Source: Polytrichum commune
Taxonomy: Eukaryota; Streptophyta; Polytrichopsida; Polytrichales; Polytrichaceae
Length of the DNA: 64,000 nucleotides
NCBI GenBank assembly: GCA_950295325.1
Contig: OX485808.1
Location: 13,456,501 to 13,520,500, forward strand
Direction of reading: 5' to 3'
This document shows positions 1 through 11,540 of the stretch, piece by piece. The notes below the pieces were generated by a model, which was not told the origin of the DNA, made no database searches, and saw nothing but the letters and a program-made list of their open reading frames with translations. Made by a program: the position numbers and the translations under genes. Position 1 is the first letter of the stretch. The number at the start of each line of letters is the position of its first letter.

Positions 1-461
1 CCCCCAAGCCAAGGTAGGTAGCTAGAGCCCCCCTCCCCTCTCGTCCTGCAAGGTAAATGCTCCCTTTGGGCATCAGCATCAGCAGGCTGCAGGCTCTTTC
101 ACCTCCATGGCTCATTCCTAATCTCTGGAATCAAGTGACGCCCAAGTCAGGACACTCATCTTTGTATTTTAGTGTCCCTGTGGTATTTTAGTGTCCCTGT
201 CGCGATTTTTCTATGGACTCTTCATGACATTATTTCAGATCCATAACAATGTTCTGTGGGTTTGACGTTATTTCACGGAATATTCCCCACATTCAGATCG
301 AATGTGAGGAATATCCGGGAACATTCGGTGGGATATTGTCAGTCTGTTGTGGATTTTAAATAATGTTATGTTCTTGTGAATAGGGTTACAAATACTATCA
401 TCCCAACTTACTTTTAGTTCTACCGCTTCTGGTATATGCTGCATCCTAACATTTTTGTAGT
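1..461. other. Unassigned left edge with an imperfect palindrome at 228-365
   Basis: No gene is visible here. The stretch 228-365 is an imperfect inverted repeat: its outer arms both read CATTATTT(C/A)A(G/A)ATCC inward and its centre folds on CACATTC-agatc-GAATGTG. It could be a small foldback MITE, but I found no clear target-site duplication. The flank at 448-461 is the left target-site copy of the LINE fragment that follows. Confidence 0.35.
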
Positions 462-797
462 TGACAAAACACGGGGGGCTAGGAATGTTTTTGTAGAAGA
501 CACAACCTATGTATTGAGTGGAACTGGAAAAGGCAACGTAGGTAGGTTGTCACGCCCTCTTTGTTGGCGTTCTAGGTGGCTTGGGGGTTGTCCTTGGTTG
601 GTGGGGTGGGGGTGGTCCTTGGCTCGGTGGGCCCGGTGGGTTGTCCTTGGTTGCGGTCGGTCCTTGTTTTTTTTTGCATGGCGGTGTTTCCCGCCCAAGG
701 GGTTTTGCCTCCCCTCAGTGAAGGGCGCGTCTTTTCTTTTGTGGTATTCATTTTGGCGCTGGCTGGCTTGGCCATCTATCTCAAAAAATAAATAAAT
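462..797 (+). mobile_element. 5'-truncated LINE copy (3' end only) with 14-bp target-site duplication
   Basis: This matches, in sense orientation, the last coding codons and G-rich 3' UTR of the LINE at 27.1-32.4 kb. It shows the shared repeated GGT(G/T)GTCCTTGG units, the GGCGCTGGC block near the end, and a tail of AAAAAATAAATAAATA. The segment is flanked by AACATTTTTGTAGT at 448-461 and AACATTTCTGTAGT at 798-811, a 14-bp duplication with one difference, as target-primed reverse transcription produces. It keeps only about 340 bp, so it is dead on arrival. Confidence 0.82.
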
Positions 798-1027
798 AAC
801 ATTTCTGTAGTGCAATATTGTTGTGGATGATTGAAATATGGATGGAAAAAGCACTTAGTAAGTGGATTACATCATTGTAAATCTATTATGCCAATTTTTC
901 TTTCATAAGGATGACAAATGATGTTGGGGTTACATTTAGCATTGGTGACATTACATGGGTGGTTCACAATTAGTATTAAGCAAGGCAAATATAATTGGAG
1001 ATACTAAATATTGTATAATATAATATA

Positions 1028-1800
1028 ATGTTTTTGAGATGGAAGGCCCCAACGCCACATGCATTAGCACCAAGGGAGACACACCCACTGCGAGGGGAGG
1101 CGGGGCCCTCAAAAGCATCACACTATCACATAAAAAGTAATAGAAAATCAATTAACCATAACCCCACCAAGGACAACCAACCAAGCCTCCCAACCAAGGA
1201 CAAACTCTGCCCCACCTAGTGACCAAAGTGCCAAACAACCTACATATGTTGTTGTTTCCAATTCCACATGTATTTCATTATATCCCGTCTGCAACGGACA
1301 TTCATGGCACCCCAAGTTTCGTCAAAGCCTTTGAGGAGGGCTTTGGTCAAGTAAACACTAATTTCAATGAATCTAGCAATCCTAGCCCAAGCCACCTTGG
1401 CGTAAATAATGATGTCATCCCAAATAAGGTGTTTGGTTTTGGACTCATATCATTGTTCTTGGTTGAACACCCTATCATTCCGTTCACTCCAAATAGTCCA
1501 AAGTGTAATGCCCCGGAGAAGGTGCCAAATTTTCAATTTCTTGACAAATTTCTTAAGAATCCTCTCCCCAAGAAGGGCTTGTTTCCAATGAAAGGTATCA
1601 TGATTACCGATACGGACCCCACAAAGATCATGCATAATGACAATGGCCCACCACCAAGCTCTCCGGGGCTTGAATGCAATCCCAAATTTTATGTTAAATT
1701 GATTTGCTCGTGTTAGGAAGGCAAAACACACGATGCTTAGAGATTGGATGTCATGCTTAGAGATGGATGCTTAGAGATGGATCGGTCATTCCACCCATGC
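1028..1800 (-). mobile_element. 5'-truncated LINE copy, minus strand
   Basis: Read on the minus strand this encodes the same C-terminal region as the LINE at 27.4-27.9 kb (motifs FHWKQAL, IWHLLRGITLW and RNDRVFNQEQ are shared), followed by the family's 3' UTR, which ends near 1028 in a short T-run. The minus-strand open stretch is 1450-1731. The 5' limit near 1800 fades into unalignable sequence after a local duplication of GATGCTTAGAGATGGAT. The copy is older than the one at 462-797, because the tail has eroded and no target-site duplication is left that I can see. Confidence 0.78.
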
Positions 1801-3570
1801 GATTGATTAGCTCCCAATATCTTGGACCTCCAAGTTCATAGGTGGGTGACCAAACCCTTCTACACATACATTCAAGACTCTCCCCTTAGTAGATAGCCAA
1901 TGGTTGAATGTGGACTTCCATCCTTGGAAGTCCAATCTTAATTGATCATTGTGTTGCCGGAGCAACACTACAACAACCTGAAGCATATTTGGCAACTATG
2001 CTCTCACGTTGGGCCAACGCCCATGGAGGCCATGTTCTTCGGCCGATAGCGTTGCCTCATCCATATAAGCCTCTAGGACTTTGGGCAGGGCCCCTACCCT
2101 ACCATCAAGTAACCTTTTGTCCCTCTCTTAAGAGTTGGGGCCAGGTAGACATTTTCCCTTAGCCATTGGAGGTGTAGTCCCCTAGCAGCTTCAGACCTCC
2201 ATAACTTCTTTATTTGGGTTTTGAATCTAACAAGTGACCCCTCCATCGACATTTACTCTTTGCATAGATGTCGATAGACTCCTTAATTGCACCATTTGGG
2301 CAAGTATTAAGGAAGTTATGGCAAGTATTGAGGAAGTTTCTTGTAACCTTGGTAGTCCCAAGCGTCATTCCTAGGTCACTACTGTCCCAAGGCATTGTCC
2401 CTATGCAACGCCCCACTCAAATTGCCATATCTCCTAGCCCACACCTCTGATTAAGGTGTTAATGAGCATTCTAGAATGTGGACACCATAAGCTACTCATA
2501 TCTCATGGCCTTATCCTCGTGATTCCTAGTCTTTGTGGGTGGGAGGCGTTCTCAACGCTCGGGGCCCTCACCCACATTAGGATCACTTGGGCCCTCTCAC
2601 CAATGGTGCGACAAGTCATGGGTGTCACTCCAAGGTCCCCTTGTGCCCATGGTATTGTGGGCACTCCTCATAAAGAGGTAGCGACAAACAACGTCCACAA
2701 TAAGTGGTCATAATAACCCAAAAATTCTACCATGGGTTGGTACAATGTTAGAGAGGTCAAATCTAGACTCAGTTTGCAAAAACTACCTTTGGAAGTTGGC
2801 CGATCTAATCGAAAACGCTAGCTGATTGGAAATATGTAAGTGATGAGAACAACCTGAAAACTCTACCATAGGTTGGTAGAAGGTTAGAGATGCTAGATCC
2901 AAGCTTAGTTTGTGGAAATGACCTTCGGAAGTTGGTCGATCGGGTTAAAAATGTGAGCTGGTAGGTAGTGTTCAAAGCATATTTTCAAGCCTTAAACGGA
3001 AGCTTTAGGGTATTATACGTTGAAGAAACATTTGCTAATTTTGTTTTAAAGTTGTTTTGCGTTGAGATGTCGTTTAGTCTTTCATCCCCATTAATTCTAG
3101 GGATGAGGGATTAGCTTAGGAAGTGTTCTTGCAAGGCTTGGACGTGTGACTAGTGGCGAACTAGTTAATGGAGCAAGGAAAGAGTGCGAAAACCCATTAA
3201 CATGCTATAATTGTTGGCACTCTATTTTTATCACATAATACATTAATCACATGGTTTCTAGAGTGTATTGAGAGTGCTGACAATACATAGTTTTGATAAA
3301 TTTTGAAACCCACAGACTGTGAACAACCAATTTTGTTTCGTGTGTACTTGTAATCTGGTTTTGCAACCACAACATAGGTCAAAACTTCAATGATTTTTCC
3401 CAATGTTAAAAGATTTGTGGCTGCCCAAAATGGAAGTTATGAGGCTTGATGGTTCAACTTATGAAAGTTACATGGCTATTTGTTTTTATAGTCTTATATC
3501 TATTGCCCATAATGAATTGATGTGCAGACATTGAGTCGATGAGGTTATCCTTGGAAAGTCAATTTTTATA
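1801..3570. other. Non-coding stretch with one diverged tandem duplication
   Basis: No gene is recognisable. The one structure I see is a direct repeat of roughly 120-135 bp: 2713-2845 and 2848-2965 share AA(A/C)TCTACCAT(A/G)GGTTGGTA near the start, GGTTAGAGA.G in the middle and GGAAGTTGG(C/T)CGATC near the end. The part from 1800 to 2700 is relatively GC-rich and may be an old mobile-element piece that I cannot name. Confidence 0.4.
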
Positions 3571-4200
3571 CTCCCTGCCAATCCAATACTCCAAAAATAC
3601 TATGTGGTACTTGATTTTAATGGTGTTCTTTTGAGGACAAGTTCCCTAATCCACAAGTTGGTGCAAAGAAATATTGAAAGCCCGCTCTCATTTACAGACC
3701 ATGTGTATAGCTATTCTGATAAAATATACTCCATTATTATTATGTTGTTGTATGAACTTGTTGCAAGTGGGAAAAACAATTAGTTTGTCAAATGGTTTTT
3801 TGACTATACTGGCATTGATCTGTCGTGCCACACTAATCTGTCCATCACCGTCTGCCAAGAGCATTGCAAAGCCTCCAAGAACATGCAATTGTTGAAAATG
3901 TATGCTCCTATCTAGTTCAAGGACCTCAAAGTTGTATTCAATCGAATACAAGGGGCACATGTCCACAACACCATCTTAATGGACGATTGTCCCCACAAGA
4001 ACATGCTCAACGACCCATGCAATGTGGTGCACCCGCCCATTTTTGATTTAGATCATAAGTCATCCCCTCACAACTACTTGGTGGGGACAACGTGGCTTTA
4101 TATATTGTGAATGAAAAACATGGGGATGTGATGCAAAGATATAAAAAAGCCCATCACTTGCAGTTGTCCAACCCTCGCGTATTCCTTGTCAAGCAAATCC
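3571..4200 (+). pseudogene. Decayed FCP1/NIF-type HAD phosphatase gene
   Basis: Frame 3595-4110 reads as one protein with motifs of the FCP1-homology (NLI-interacting factor) phosphatase family of the HAD superfamily. Near the start is the nucleophile-type motif VVLDFNGVLLRTS, where plant members often have DxNG. Later comes NTILMDDCPHKNMLND, the DDxPxK block that carries the acidic metal-binding residues, followed by HPPIFDLDHK and PHNYLVG. Two in-frame TAG stops lie near 3780 and 3912. After YLVGTTWLYI the frame shifts near 4108 and homology seems to continue (VNEKHGDVMQRYKKAH). No introns interrupt it, so it could be a processed copy or a single exon. Functional members are nuclear protein phosphatases; this copy cannot be translated whole. 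Confidence 0.68.
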
Positions 4201-6040
4201 GAAGGAAATTGTTGGTTGGATTTCATAGGGGGTTGTGGTCACCCTAATAGGAGAGGCTTGTGCATTGACAACTGTCCACTTGTATTGATGGCGCCTATGA
4301 TAAGGTAGATTGCTAGTTAGTTATTTACTAGAAATCGCTAAACTTCAACACGTTAGTGTAAAGGTCATGTGCTATCAACTTTATCAGGTGTTTTCGTATG
4401 TACATAGTAGCAGCTCATAGAATTGGCAATGTACTTTAACCCATTTTGAATTGAAGTGAAGTAAAGATGATTATGTGTAGACACAAATTGAAACCAAGAA
4501 AGCAACGCCTTCACATTGACATGTATGATTTCATGTAATTATGGCACTATACACGGGACTCACCACAAAATACATATTGTTTTGCGCCATAGGTACCGGC
4601 AGACCCCCTTATACAACAAATCCAAGTGACATGCATGTAGTATGAATGGGATGCAAGGTAGCTATAGAAGTTTGTGTATCAAGCAAACACACAAAAGACA
4701 TGTGCATTCTCATCAACCTCAACCTACATTTGTAGTTTGCCAATTTGGTATATTGGGAAGATTTCCAAAACAAGGTACACTAGAAAAAACTTTTGCATTG
4801 CAATCATTTGGTGCAACTTGGCCATTACAACTCATGGCAAGAAAATATTTAAACAAATCATTTTGGTTGTCAACCAAAGGGCTTGGGTTGTCAATTGTCC
4901 AAAAATTGCAACCAAAAATCTTTGATTGACAACCAAAATGATTCATTTATGCATTTTCTCTCCACAAGTTGCAATAGTCAAGATGCAACGCACGGTTGTA
5001 ATGGACAAGTTTCATGTTAATAACAGTATGCAACATCGATATGTAATTGTTGTATGTAAAGTTGAAATGATGAGAGTTAACATTATGAAAGATAAATGTC
5101 CATGAAAGTCAAAATGCACCAAAGTTGGCCTTGTCACATATGCTGGAACGCATGCATATTGCCTGATGTTCAAATGCATGTTGCAATCTCAAACTGTATT
5201 GGCTAGAATGTGTGAACGGATGCAAAGTATATGGCATGCAACTTGAGATTGACAATAGATCCATGAAACTTGAATTGTGTTTTATTGGAGGGTCAGAATA
5301 GACCGCATTATGAGATCCACCACAACATTTTAGCATTGGATATGTGACAACAATAAGAACTAGCAATTCATAATACAAAGTTATGTATTGACAACGTAAT
5401 TGATGTAATTCTCTGCCACATCACGATTGCATCGACACACATTTGGCACCCAAATCCAACATGGACCATGGCATGTTTCATTACAAACATACTCTATTTC
5501 ACTTGATTTTTTTCATTTGATGTTGTTGTTTGATGACTTTCTTCCCATAAGTGCACATTGCTTATTATTTTTGGACAAGTGGTTTGTCCAAACATATCTA
5601 AAATCTTAGTTTGCAATTGGGAGGAATCAACAACCTACAAGGTTATTTTCTTACTAGTAACCCTTGGGTATGTGTTGGGAAATCAAACCACATCTAGATC
5701 TTATAACATATAACAGTTAGTTCTATTCCCTATAACTAACACATTGTGCCACTTTTGCTTTTACCATGTGTTCAAAATGAGGCACACTTTGTGTTGGAGT
5801 GTCTCCTTTGTAACAACTACTTTAAAAATAAGTTTCCAAGTTCCCCATTTGAAAATACAATACTTGGCAGTCTCAAGTCTTTCTTCCAATTGGACCAACA
5901 AGTTGATAATTAGCCTCTATTTCACGAAGGCTACTGCACCTTGCTAAGGAATTAGCCTTATGGACACCATCTTGATCTACTTTTAGTCCCGGACTTTATG
6001 ATCAATTTTCTTTCATTTCAAGGTGTTATTCATAGTTTAC
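4201..6040. other. No gene seen; one hairpin at 4856-4943
   Basis: The stretch is AT-rich and without a convincing coding region. A near-perfect inverted repeat has arms at 4856-4879 and 4920-4943 (24 nt each, one mismatch, AATCATTTTGGTTG against its complement) around a 40-nt loop. Several phrases such as GGTTGTCAA recur locally, so it may be a small foldback element. Nothing else stands out. Confidence 0.45.
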
Positions 6041-6624
6041 ATTAGTGAGGCCAAGGTGGATATCCTTGTTGTGACAATATGAGGATGTGAATTGAACGTA
6101 ATGATAGGGTGTTCAACCAAGAGCAATGGCACAAATCCAAGGTTAAACACCTCCTTTGGGATGAACTTATTATGTACACCAAGGAGGCTTGCGCTAGAGT
6201 AGTTAAATTTGTTAAGATTAGTGCTTACTCGGCCGAAGCCCTCCTTCAAAGGCTTTGAGCATCCTTTGTAGGGGAGACAATATGAAAATCACTTGAAATT
6301 GGAAAACAACAACGTCCTTAGGTAGTTTGACACTTTGATTGGGTACTTGGTGGGCTAGGGGGTTGTCCTTGGCAGGTGGGGTGGGGTCATCCTTGGTGGG
6401 GTCCGTGTCTCTTACTCTTTACGTGGTGGTGTGATGCGTCCGAAGGGCTTTACCTCTCCTCGAAGTGGATGCGTCTTCCTTTGATTTTTGATGTAGTTTT
6501 GTTTTGGCTTTTTACATAAGGCCAACCGAGCCAACGCCAAGAAAACATAACCAAGAAAACACGCCCACACCGAGGTTGCATTGGCTTTTTGGACTTCTGA
6601 CTTTAGAAAAAAAAAAAAAAAAAA
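6041..6624 (+). mobile_element. 5'-truncated LINE copy with poly(A) tail, plus strand
   Basis: This aligns in sense orientation with the 3' end of the LINE at 27.1 kb: GAACGTAATGATAGGGTG near 6097, VFNQEQ-type coding, then GGGGTTGTCCTTGG repeats in the 3' UTR and an A-run at 6605-6624. The region just before the tail holds a partly inverted piece of the same 3' UTR (GGCCAACCGAGCCAACGCC), suggesting twin priming or a nested second copy. The 5' limit is uncertain by a few tens of bases. Confidence 0.75.
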
Positions 6625-8599
6625 CGAAAGAAAAAACTCCTGCGAGGATGCCATTCAGGTACAGTATTGCCACGGGAGCCTTCCAACGACAAAGCATAAA
6701 AAATATGTGGTCCACTAATAATAATCACAAGTAATTGGATAATAGAGAGAAAATCATCATGATCCTGATCAAGTTGTCAGGGAAACGGTGTGAGCCTTGC
6801 GATCCGAGTAACATAAGTTGATCTAATTGATATTCGCACAGGCGCCTACAGCCTTTTAGAAATGCTTCGCCAGGCAGGCGAGTTTGTTACTTTTGGTAAA
6901 TACATCATCAACTATGGAGCGACATGCGGACGGTAAGACCGGCCTTTTCCCCTTATATAATGCGGTGACCGCCAAAAATTCACTGCGTCGCTAGCAGGAT
7001 CATCGTGTGGCATGTACTTACATCGCTGGAAGGAGGGGAGCTAGGGCCCGCAGCTTCAACCACGCCGGACTAACTTAACTTATTAACTTATGATCAGTAA
7101 TATCCAAGAAGCTCGGCATCCATCGATGCTGTGTGCTTGAATTCTTCAGAGAAGACAGAGGACTTTAACTTACGTACGATGACTTTCTGTGAAGAGGCCT
7201 AAGCAGATTCTTCTATGATCTGCACGGACGAGACACCTGCTGGTCGGATGTAGGGCACGGCGGCCGCTGCTACGTAGCTCCGACTATTTTGTTTAAATAT
7301 AACACAAAAATGTAATGCACGGTCATCCTCCTCTCTGCTGGTCGACTCAAATGGTTAGACTTATCCAGTGCTGCTGCTGCTGCAGGTCAACTGTCCGTCT
7401 TCTTGAATTTTTCTTAGGCCGATCGAGTGAGTGAGCTAAAGTGTAGAGGTAGTTTAGTGTCGAGAATTTTGGTATCGGAATGTGGAAGCTGATTGAGGTT
7501 TGTGTCAAGTTTGATGTTTCCTGGTCGGAGAGAAAGTGGTGCTTGCGAGGTTGCATATTACGGAGTTGTAACAGACTTTTCCCGCCCTAAGTCCTGCTTG
7601 TCACGGTGTCGTAAGGAAAATGTGAAATCGGAGCAGGCAGGGGCCTGGAGCTTGGCGATTTGCACAGGTGCGGGGTAAGGCTTTCTTGATGTGACGATTG
7701 TATGGAGGAATCGCCGGTAGCTTGTCTCATTTCGAAATCCAGTTTAATTTGACTGAGGCAGAAGATTAATGCGGTGACATGGAAATGGCCGGGGGATTTT
7801 CGCGTTGATCCAGGCACTCCGAATTCATGTCAGGATAGAAGAGTGAGAATATGTGAGTATTGGAAGTTGCAGTGGCTCTGAACGCATTGACAGGGAATTG
7901 CAGGGAAAACCTACGCACCACTTATGTATCTTTGAAGGAATGGTATGTATTAATATTAGTCCCTCAGAGGTTGAGGACGGAGGAAACTAGTGGCGATGTT
8001 CTGAATGATCTTGCGCAGGGAGAAAGGCAAAGTCGAGCCGGGCTCGCGCCTTGAGAGAGCTTCTTTCTTAGGTCACCATCATGAGAACACAAGTAGGTGG
8101 TTTTATCTCGAGTGTCATATCATTTGGGCTGCTGAGGCTTGTAGTTCCAGAAGCGCCGTAGGTTGACAGAATGTGCTCAATAAGCCTTAGGGATGTCACG
8201 TTGTATCTTTTGGCTTTGCATAGACTGTTGCACGGAGTTAAATCTCGATGAGGTGCCCATGAAATGCGATAAAGTGTCGTGTAAGAAGTTGCACGGCTGT
8301 TCTCTCCAATCACTATATCTCGATTCCTTGTAATCTAACTCGAGAAATGGTACAACCGTTAGTGTATCCGTACTCATCACTTTTGGATAAGTGACTTGTT
8401 CATATTTTCTCGGGGTTGACGAAAATGGCAGATGTGTGCATTCCTTCGACGTGGTGTTTGCACAGATTCTGCCTGTGCTGCTGCATTTTTGTTGCGGACT
8501 TGAGAGGAGTTTCTAGCTGACGATGTGGCTACGGATGGTGCTTTTTGCAGAAAAAGAGAGAGTGAGAACTTGACAAGGTAGGTGGTCTTTGAGGTAGCT
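6625..8599 (+). promoter_or_regulatory. Upstream region of the first PHT1 gene; possible TATA box and 5' UTR intron
   Basis: No coding region is convincing in these 2 kb. A TATA-like TTATATAA lies at 6953-6960, about 1.6 kb before the start codon, so if it is used there must be a long or spliced leader. TTTTTGCAG followed by a purine-rich stretch at about 8541-8549 looks like a 3' splice acceptor of a 5' UTR intron. I looked for the phosphate-starvation element P1BS (GNATATNC) and found no match in this stretch by eye. Confidence 0.3.
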
Positions 8600-10807
8600 A
8601 TGGCGATAGGAGCGGGCTCCACTGAGGTGCTCGGAGCTTTGGACAAAGCGAAGACGCAATGGTACCATTTCGTCACCATTATTATCGCAGGGATGGGATT
8701 CTTCACTGATGCCTATGACTTGTTCTGCATTTCCACGGTCTCTCGACTCCTCGGACGCCTGTACTACTACGATCCGTTGTCGAAGAATCCCGGAGTGCTG
8801 CCACCGAACGTCTCCGCTGCTGTCAATGGTGTGGCGCTCTGTGGGACTTTTTGCGGACAGCTCTTCTTCGGGTGGCTCGGTGACCGGCTCGGACGCAAGA
8901 AGGTGTACGGGTGGACTTTGGTGCTCATGATCCTCACATCCATCGCGTCGGGACTCTCGTTTGGACACTCAGCGAAGGCAGTGATGAGCACCTTGTGCTT
9001 CTTCCGATTCTGGCTAGGATTCGGAATAGGTGGAGACTATCCGCTATCAGCAACGATTATGAGCGAGTATGCTAACAAGAAGACACGCGGTGCATTCATC
9101 GCTGCTGTGTTCGCAATGCAAGGAGTCGGGATTGTGGCAGGTGCCACGGTGTCCATCATCGTTGCTACTATTTTTCGACGTGCTTATCCTGCTCCGGTTT
9201 TCACCGTTGACGGACCGGGATCAACGCCCTCGGCAGCTGACTACGTGTGGAGAATCATCTTCATGTTCGGTGCCATCCCTGCCGCTGTAACCTTTTACTA
9301 CCGAATGCAAATGCCAGAGACTGCTCGGTACACCGCTTTGGTAATCAAGAATAATAAGCGCGCCGCTCTCGACATGGAGAGAGTCCTTCACGTCCAATTT
9401 ACTAACGCCATTGACCGTAACCCCTTGGGTTACGAGAATCAAGGTTCACAATAAATCCACCTCCTCTTGCGTCTTATCTTTTTGGCTTTTGTCTTCTCAG
9501 ATTCTCCTCCGAAAATAAGTTTCCTCTGAGTTCAATAATTCAAAGTTTTCTGTCTTGACTCTTTAATCACTCATTAATTTTTTGTTTATAAAAAAGCTAT
9601 AATGAAAATCTTCTGGAACTCTTGAAAACCAAGTTATGTTTGATACCTCTCAAGTCTATTGAAACGTCATGTATTCGGAGATTTTATCATTATTCAGTCA
9701 GTCGAAGTACTCCCGTGAACTCCATGATTGATTTGAATGCACCTTGCAGTCATTCCAGAGTATGCTCTACTTCGGAGTCTTTTTTTCAAGACTCCAAACT
9801 AAGATGTTAGCATGAGATTTGACCTGACTTGGGATGTAGTTAATCGAATTTTGGAGTATGTTCTGATACCTGGTTCTTTTCAAAGTAATGACGTCATGAG
9901 ATCAATCGAAATTGAGTCACTTGAAGTATAATTTAGGAGGGATCTGAGAAGTTAAACATTCTGTGTTGATGCAGTTGTGGAGTATGGTCTATTTTCGAGG
10001 AAATTCGCCAAGAAGCACGGCCTGCAGCTTCTTGGATGCACGAGCACCTGGTTCCTATTAGATGTGGCATTCTACAGCCAAAACCTGTTCCAGAAGGACA
10101 TCTTCACCGCCGTTGGCTGGCTGCCACCACAGCGGACAATGAGCGCGCTGGAGGAAGTGTTCAAGGTCTCCAGAGCGCAATCGCTGATTGCCCTCTGCTC
10201 CACCGTGCCCGGCTACTGGTTCACCGTTGCCTTCATCGACATCATCGGCCGCTGGATTATCCAGCTCGTTGGATTCTTCTTCATGACGCTCTGCATGTTC
10301 ATCCTGACCTTCACGTACTACAGCCTCCGCGGACAACCATGCGCAAACGACGCAACCAAGTACTGCGGTGGCAACTACATCGCCTTCCTTGTGTTGTATG
10401 CTCTCACCTTCTTCTTCGCCAACTTCGGCCCGAACGCAACGACCTTCATTATCCCCGCTGAGCTCTTCCCTGCCAGGCTGCGGTCAACTTGCCATGGAAT
10501 TTCGGCAGCAGCAGGGAAAGCGGGCGCCATCGTTGGAGCTTTCGGCTTCCTGTACGCAGCGCAAGGAAACACACCCGCGCAGAAAGACCCGGGCTACCCG
10601 AACGGCATCGGCATCAAAAACTCCTTCCTACTGTTATCTTGCATCAATCTGGCTGGCTTCTTCTTCACATTCCTCCTGCCGGAGACCATGGGCAGGTCGC
10701 TGGAGGATCTGTCCGGGGAGAACGACCAGGAGCAAAACTCAAACCTACATTCGAGAAGTGACATCCTCTCCGACAGCAAGTCGGGGTTTAACATCAGCAT
10801 CGGGTAG
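8600..10807 (+). CDS. PHT1-type inorganic phosphate transporter, two exons
   Basis: Major-facilitator H+/phosphate symporter of the plasma membrane. Exons are 8600-9443 and 9975-10807, joined in frame by a 531-bp intron (CAAG|GTTCAC ... GCAG|TTG), giving 558 residues, a normal PHT1 length. The start is the ATG in GCTATGGCG; an in-frame GTG 18 bp upstream is not needed. Visible marks are [12 protein letters not shown] in TM1, the MFS loop [11 protein letters not shown] after TM2, the PHT1 signature [13 protein letters not shown] at about residues 144-156, PETARYTAL before the central cytosolic loop, and [20 protein letters not shown] in the second half, ending in a hydrophilic tail after SLEDLSGEN. 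Both halves keep their membrane segments. It faces a close paralogue at the right end of the window in opposite orientation, which lacks this intron. No defects are visible and it looks functional. Confidence 0.95.
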
Positions 10808-11540
10808 ATCATCGCAGAATCTCCACATCTTAATTCGTATAAATTTGTCAACGTAGTAGTGATGCATGACCAGGTCATTTGATCGTCCTGATGCATGATG
10901 AAGTTCCTGTAAGATAGACAAAAGAATCCATGATCTTATTTAGCAGCAGCAGTGCCGGTTTGTAATTCTCCCCATTCTTTGGTTCCCAGCGAGTCTCTCA
11001 GGTTCTTTAATTCGCTCTTTCTCTTACTCGTCTCCGAGGTTGTGTCCAGCGCGCTTGAATCAGTTTTGCGATAACATTCTCATCGACATCGGTCTTCCAT
11101 TTTGGACACAAGTTTGTATGTTGCACTTAGTAATTGGTCAGACTAGCTATAGTACTTGTCACTTAGCTCGAGAGTTGATGCGCCCGTGATCCATCCAGAT
11201 CCTTTTTATAGATTCATCTCATGCACCTTGTTTAACTAGGATATGTGAGTGGGTGAGGTTTTCACGGAGTTCTTCATGATCCGCTGAAGGCGGTTGATTA
11301 ATTTCGTCCCACTTGTCTGGAATGATGATCCCCGTACCGGATCCGTACAAGATATCCTCACCGATCACTTTAACTGCGAATGTGCGAATTCTTCCGAGGT
11401 TGGTGAAAACAATCCCGAATCACATGATCGCACATTCTCCGCATGAACATTGATTCGGATCCGGGCATCCTATATAAGATACCGCAAATTCTTGTACATG
11501 ATACATTGACAATGTGTGCAACTCGATCATCGCAATTCTC
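10808..11540. other. 3' flank of the PHT1 gene, no gene seen
   Basis: This holds the 3' UTR and intergenic DNA. I see no coding region and no repeat of note before the T-run of the LINE fragment at 11541. Confidence 0.5.

Noticed and set aside
1801-2700. Possible LTR or other element in the GC-rich part
   Set aside because: No TG...CA ends, flanking duplication, primer-binding site or coding motif could be made out.
6625-8599. P1BS phosphate-response elements upstream of PHT1
   Set aside because: Near matches such as TGATATTC and TAATATCC fail the GNATATNC pattern at the first base.
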